The notes beneath the pieces are model-generated. The model did not search any database and was not told where the DNA came from. It was given only the letters and a program-made list of their open reading frames with translations. Position numbers and translations under genes: made by a program. From Rhodovarius crocodyli (GTDB taxonomy: Bacteria; Pseudomonadota; Alphaproteobacteria; Acetobacterales; Acetobacteraceae), in NCBI RefSeq assembly GCF_004005855.1, contig NZ_SACL01000001.1:62001-126000 (forward strand): 64,000 nucleotides of DNA, in the 5' to 3' direction. This document shows positions 60,514 through 64,000 of the stretch, piece after piece; position 1 is the first letter of the stretch; every line of letters begins with the position of its first letter.

Positions 60514-62132
60514 ACCCCGTCGACCAGGCCGTGATCAGCCAGGCGCTGCTGTCGGCGGCGCGCGAAATGGGCATTGCCCTCTACCGTTCCGCCTATTCCT
60601 CGGTGGTGCGCGACGGCAAGGATGCCTCGACCGGCATTCTCGACGCCGATGGCAATGCCGTGGCGCAAAGCGACGAGCTCATCCCGATGCTTGTCGGTTC
60701 GCTGTCCATCACCTTCCGCAGCTGCGCCGCGCGCTATCCCATCGCGAAGCTGAGGGAGGGTGACTTCTACATCTGCAACCACCCCTATCACGGGGCGCAC
60801 CACCTGCAGGACATACTGATCTTCGTGCCCATCTTCTTCGAGGGGAAGATCGTGGCCTTCAGCGCGGCGGTGGCGCATCACCTTGATATCGGCGGGGGTG
60901 CGCCGGGGCTGAATTCCTCCTCCACCGACTATTTCCAGGAAGGGCTGGTGATCCCGCCCAGCCGCTACAACCTGGCCGACGACTGGAACGACGATGGGCC
61001 GCTGCGGCATTTCATCGGGGCGAACATCAGGGTGCCCGAGGCCACGCTGGGCGACATCGATTCCCAGTTCGCCGCCTGCGCGGTGGGTGCGGCGCGGGTG
61101 CATGAGATGTGCCGAAAGTACGGTGCCGCCACCGTGACGGAGGCGATGGGTGAGATGATCGCCTATGTCGAACGCCGGGTCCGCGCCTCCATCGCCGCCA
61201 TCCCGGACGGCACCTATGTGGGTGAGGACGCGCTGGACGATGACGGGCTGAGCGAGGCGCCGCTGCCCATCAAGGCCACGGTCACGGTGCGGGGCGACAG
61301 CCTGACGGTGGATTTCACCGGGACCTGCCCGCAGGTGAAGAGCCACATGAACGCGCCCTTTGCCTCCACCGTCTCGGCGACGCTGGCCTGCATCAAATCC
61401 GTGCTGTCGGGTGAGGATGTGCCGTTCAACGAGGGAGCGAGCCGGGCCGTGACCGTCATCGCGCCAGAGGGCTGCCTGCTGAACCCCCGTCCGCCGGCGC
61501 CGGTGCGGGCGCGAATGGAGGCCTCCTATCGCGCCTATGACGCCGTGCTGAAGGCGCTGGGCCAGGCCATGCCGGACCGCGCCATCGCCTGCGGCTATGA
61601 CACCACCACCGGCTTCTGTCTGTCGTACCTGCAGGACGGCCGGTATCGCGTGTTCCTGGAACTGCGTGACGGCGGCTATGGCGCCTCTGCCGATGGGGAC
61701 GGCTGCGATGCGGTGGCCGGGCCGCTGTCGAACTGCACCAATACGCCGATCGAGCAGATCGACGCCGACTACGACTTCTTCCGCATCGAGCACTACCGCC
61801 TGCGCCCGGGCACGGGCGGGGCGGGCCGGCAACGCGGCGGGCTGGGGTCCAGCCGGGGATATCGGATCCTGGCCGACGGCGTTCGGCTCGCGATCTACGC
61901 GGACCGCTTCCGCATCGCGGCCGGCGGGCTCGCGGGGGGCGGGCCCGGGGCGCTGGGCTTCTGCCATGTGCATCGCGGCGACGAGGTGATCGAGGTCCGC
62001 TCGAAGGCGGATGTCTCGCTGCGCAAGGGGGATATCATCGTCCTTGCCTCGGGAGGGGGCGGGGGCCATGGCGACCCGGCCCTGCGCGGCCGGGCGGCCA
62101 TCGCGGCGGACGAGGCCCAGGGCTACGTCTGA
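60510..62132 (+). CDS. hyuB: Hydantoinase/oxoprolinase subunit B family protein
   Basis: A 540-residue HyuB-type partner. It has the family metal/substrate block NHPYHGAHHLQDILIFVPIFFEGKIVAF, the HHLDIGGGAPG segment and the GGGGHGDP end motif. With HyuA it hydrolyses cyclic amides in an ATP-dependent way. Last gene of the long plus-strand series; a perfect hairpin follows within 6 nt of the stop. Confidence 0.92.
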   Translation: MNPVDQAVISQALLSAAREMGIALYRSAYSSVVRDGKDASTGILDADGNAVAQSDELIPMLVGSLSITFRSCAARYPIAKLREGDFYICNHPYHGAHHLQDILIFVPIFFEGKIVAFSAAVAHHLDIGGGAPGLNSSSTDYFQEGLVIPPSRYNLADDWNDDGPLRHFIGANIRVPEATLGDIDSQFAACAVGAARVHEMCRKYGAATVTEAMGEMIAYVERRVRASIAAIPDGTYVGEDALDDDGLSEAPLPIKATVTVRGDSLTVDFTGTCPQVKSHMNAPFASTVSATLACIKSVLSGEDVPFNEGASRAVTVIAPEGCLLNPRPPAPVRARMEASYRAYDAVLKALGQAMPDRAIACGYDTTTGFCLSYLQDGRYRVFLELRDGGYGASADGDGCDAVAGPLSNCTNTPIEQIDADYDFFRIEHYRLRPGTGGAGRQRGGLGSSRGYRILADGVRLAIYADRFRIAAGGLAGGGPGALGFCHVHRGDEVIEVRSKADVSLRKGDIIVLASGGGGGHGDPALRGRAAIAADEAQGYV

Positions 62133-62137
62133 CCGCC

Positions 62138-62169
62138 GATGCGGCGCCCCGCCCGACGGGCGCCGCATC
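62138..62169 (+). terminator. Strong GC hairpin after hyuB
   Basis: GATGCGGCGCCC (62138-62149) pairs perfectly with GGGCGCCGCATC (62158-62169), a 12-bp stem with an 8-nt loop, directly after the hyuB stop. There is no U-tract, but the stem strength and position make it the likely end of the transcript. Confidence 0.6.
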
Positions 62170-62282
62170 CCGGGGCACAGGCCCCTCCTGCCTCCTGAAC
62201 CGAAGTTTCCGAACGGGCCCGCCTGCCCTGCGGGTGTGCCGGAACCCTCTTGCACGGGGCGAAGACACGCGTTTAAAGTATG

Positions 62283-62292
62283 AAGTATACTT
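62283..62292. promoter_or_regulatory. AAGTATACTT palindrome upstream of a Bug gene
   Basis: A perfect 10-bp palindrome with a GTATAC core lies 54 nt before the Bug gene start, preceded by a related AAAGTATG. GntR-type sites often have such a core, and TATACT (62286-62291) could also be a -10. No GntR gene is next to it in the window. The rest of the 213-bp gap holds only the hyuB hairpin. Confidence 0.4.
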
Positions 62293-62345
62293 GATCCCGA
62301 AACGGGACGCTGCCGCGGCGCCACGACGACCTGACAGGAGGTTCC

Positions 62346-63317
62346 ATGACCCCGACCCGCCGGGCTTTCTCCCTTGCCGCCCTTTCCCTGCCCGGGCTGG
62401 CCGCCCCCGCCCTGGCACAGCAGGCGGACCGCCCCATCCGCCTGATCGTGCCCTATCCGGCCGGCGGCACCGCCGACGCGGTGGGCCGCATGCTGGCCGA
62501 GGCGATGGCCCCCGTGCTGGGCCAGCAGGTGATCGTCGACAACCGCAGCGGCGGCGGCGGCATGATCGGCGCCGAGGCGGTGGCCAAGGCCACGCCCGAC
62601 GGCACCACCCTGCTGCTGGGGCTGAACGGCCCGCTTTCCATCAACCCGGCCATCCGCACCAGCATGCCCTATGACCCGCTGCGCGACTTCGCGCCGGTCA
62701 CGCTCATCTGCGAGATCCCCGGCCTGCTGGGCGTGCCCGCGGACAGCCCCGCGCGCTCCATCGCGGACCTGATCAGCGCCGAGCGCGCCCGGCCGGGCAG
62801 CATTTCCTTCGCCTCCCAGGGGATCGGCACCACCGGCCACCTGACGGGTGAGCTGATGAACGTGCTGGGCAATGTGAACATGACCCACGTGCCCTATCGC
62901 GGCACGTCCCAGGCGATGGGCGACCTGCTCTCGGGCCGGGTGCAGTTCACCTGGGACCTGCCGACGGTGCTGGTGCCCCAGAAGGAGGCCGGGCGCATGC
63001 GCATCATCGCGGCCGCCACCCGTGAGCGCCTGCCGGAGTTGCCCGACGTGGCCACGGTGGTCGAGCAGGGCTTCCCCCAGCTGATCTATTCCACCTGGGT
63101 CGGGATGCTGGCGCCCTCCGCCACGCCCCGCCCCGTGCTGGAGCGGCTGAACGCCGCCAACCGCCAGGTTCTGGCCACGCCGGAGGCGCAGCGCCGCCTG
63201 GTTTCCTTCGGTGCCAAGGCCAGCGGCCTGCCGCTGGAGGAATACCGCAGCTACCTGGCCGCCGAGATCGCCAAATGGCGCGATGTGGCCCAGCGCGCCA
63301 ATGTAAGGGCCGAATAA
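62346..63317 (+). CDS. Bug/TctC-family periplasmic substrate-binding protein
   Basis: A 323-residue Bug-family receptor: signal peptide (TRRAFSLAALSLPGLAAPALAQ), PIRLIVPYPAGGTADAVGRML, VDNRSGGGGMIGAEAVAKATPDGTT, HVPYRGTSQAMGDLLSG and LPDVATVVEQG. Start after ACAGGAGG. It is 3 nt from the following molybdenum hydroxylase gene, so the two may be co-transcribed and the ligand may be its substrate. Confidence 0.9.
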   Translation: MTPTRRAFSLAALSLPGLAAPALAQQADRPIRLIVPYPAGGTADAVGRMLAEAMAPVLGQQVIVDNRSGGGGMIGAEAVAKATPDGTTLLLGLNGPLSINPAIRTSMPYDPLRDFAPVTLICEIPGLLGVPADSPARSIADLISAERARPGSISFASQGIGTTGHLTGELMNVLGNVNMTHVPYRGTSQAMGDLLSGRVQFTWDLPTVLVPQKEAGRMRIIAAATRERLPELPDVATVVEQGFPQLIYSTWVGMLAPSATPRPVLERLNAANRQVLATPEAQRRLVSFGAKASGLPLEEYRSYLAAEIAKWRDVAQRANVRAE

Positions 63318-63320
63318 CCA

Positions 63321-64000
63321 GTGGACAGTCACCACGACAGCAACCTCAGCAACAGCAGCCAGGTCGGCCAGCCCTTCACCCGGCTGGAGGACCGCCGCCA
63401 CCTGGCGGGCCAGGGCGGCTTCGTGGCTGACCTGCGCCTGCCGGGCATCCGGGATGTGGCCTTCCTGCGCAGCTCCATGGCGCATGCGCGGCTGGGGCCC
63501 ATCGCGGTGCCGGCCGACGCGCCGGCCGGCGCTGTCTGGACCGCGGAGGCCTTCCACGGGCTGGTGAAGCCCATCCGCGCCGTGCTGGACCGCCCGGCCT
63601 ATCGTCCCTCGGACCAGCCCGTCATGGCCGAGGGCACGGTGCGCCATGTGGGTGAGATCGTGGCCGCCGTGCTGGCCGACAATCGTGCCCTGGCCGAGGA
63701 TCTGGCCGAGCGGCTGGAGCCCGCATACGACCCGCTGCCCGCCATCACCGACCCCGAGCAGGCGCTGCTGCCCGAAAGCGCGCCCCTGCATCCGGGCTGG
63801 GCGGACAATGTCTACATGACCATGGGCCGCACCACGGGCGATTTCGACGCCATGGTGGCCCGTGCCGACGTGCATGTGACGCGCCATCTGCGGATGGAAC
63901 GCGTGGCCGCCATGCCGCTGGAGACCCGCGGCTGCGTCGCCCGCTTCGATCGCGGCAGCGGCGTGCTCACGCTCTGGATCGCCACCCAGCGCCCGCACCT
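63321..64000 (+). CDS. Molybdenum hydroxylase large subunit (CoxL/xanthine dehydrogenase type), N-terminal part
   Basis: An open frame from GTG at 63321 runs off the right edge without a stop (226 full codons). The translation has the CoxL-type start (VGQPFTRLEDRRHLAGQGGFVADL), AFLRSSMAHARLG, RHVGEIVAAVLADNRALAEDLAERLEPAYDPLPAITDPEQAL and RMERVAAMPLETRGCVARFD, all typical of the large molybdopterin subunit of carbon-monoxide-dehydrogenase/xanthine-dehydrogenase-like enzymes. True CO dehydrogenase cannot be distinguished because the active-site loop is outside the window. GTG is the only near start after the Bug stop. Confidence 0.88.
   Translation, partial: MDSHHDSNLSNSSQVGQPFTRLEDRRHLAGQGGFVADLRLPGIRDVAFLRSSMAHARLGPIAVPADAPAGAVWTAEAFHGLVKPIRAVLDRPAYRPSDQPVMAEGTVRHVGEIVAAVLADNRALAEDLAERLEPAYDPLPAITDPEQALLPESAPLHPGWADNVYMTMGRTTGDFDAMVARADVHVTRHLRMERVAAMPLETRGCVARFDRGSGVLTLWIATQRPH

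Noticed and set aside
60240-63998. Very long minus-strand open frame (1252 codons) opposite hyuB, the Bug gene and the CoxL-type gene
   Set aside because: Spans three well-supported plus-strand genes and their gaps, low-complexity composition, no domain; an antisense artefact of codon bias.

Overview
The window is GC-rich bacterial DNA, almost fully coding, with many ATGA or TGATG stop/start overlaps. The gene set (cytochrome bd operon with cydX, several Bug/TctC periplasmic receptors, PotABCD- and Dpp-type importers, a GlgE-type glucan route, heterotetrameric sarcosine oxidase, Tat-dependent aldehyde oxidoreductase) fits an alphaproteobacterium, most likely Acetobacteraceae of the Roseomonas type. 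That assignment is inferred from gene content and composition. No rRNA, tRNA, CRISPR array, transposase or phage gene was seen.

Layout. 1-3672 (+): end of cydB, then cydX, cydD and cydC. 3676-4653 (-): an orphan Bug receptor, divergent from an M19 dipeptidase-like gene (4842-5813, +) across an AT-rich promoter region with a perfect 19-bp palindrome. 5823-6222: a 400-bp non-coding element with 18-bp terminal inverted repeats and near-palindromic arms, lying 9 nt after the dipeptidase stop and 9 nt before the likely soxB start. 6232-13330 (+): soxB-soxD-soxA-soxG, two tandem IclR regulators and a NodB-fold deacetylase. 13331-24951 (-): one long cluster running lysR, PuuB-like oxidase, M24 (creatinase-like) protein, DadA-like dehydrogenase, PotD/A/B/C-like importer, amidase, and a peptide-type binding protein. 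25158-28933 (+): paoABC-like molybdenum aldehyde oxidoreductase, divergent from lysR. 29031-29999 (+): another Bug receptor.

30044-31985 (-): two Bug receptors, divergent from 32113-36728 (+): metal-dependent amidohydrolase, Rieske protein, GntR regulator, [2Fe-2S] ferredoxin, ferredoxin reductase and a 3-hydroxyisobutyrate-dehydrogenase-like enzyme. A TTGACA box and a TTGTCGACAA palindrome lie between the two units. 36801-37811: a YihY/BrkB membrane protein. 37891-46533 (+): glgE with a large N-terminal extension, a treS-maltokinase fusion, and glgB, enough to turn trehalose into branched alpha-glucan.

46603-62132 (+): M20 amidohydrolase, LLM flavin monooxygenase, dppABCDF-type importer, a second Pot-type importer and hyuAB, ending at a 12-bp-stem hairpin. 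62346-63317: a fifth Bug receptor. 63321 to the right edge: start of a CoxL-type molybdenum hydroxylase subunit.

Taken together the region looks like a catabolic block for scavenged nitrogenous and organic-acid compounds (amides, N-methyl amino acids, cyclic amides, amines), interrupted by housekeeping respiration (cyd) and storage (glgE) operons. The less-described pieces are the 400-bp element, the amidohydrolase-Rieske-ferredoxin unit that lacks an oxygenase, and a repeated GGCAATGCC palindrome in three intergenic regions.
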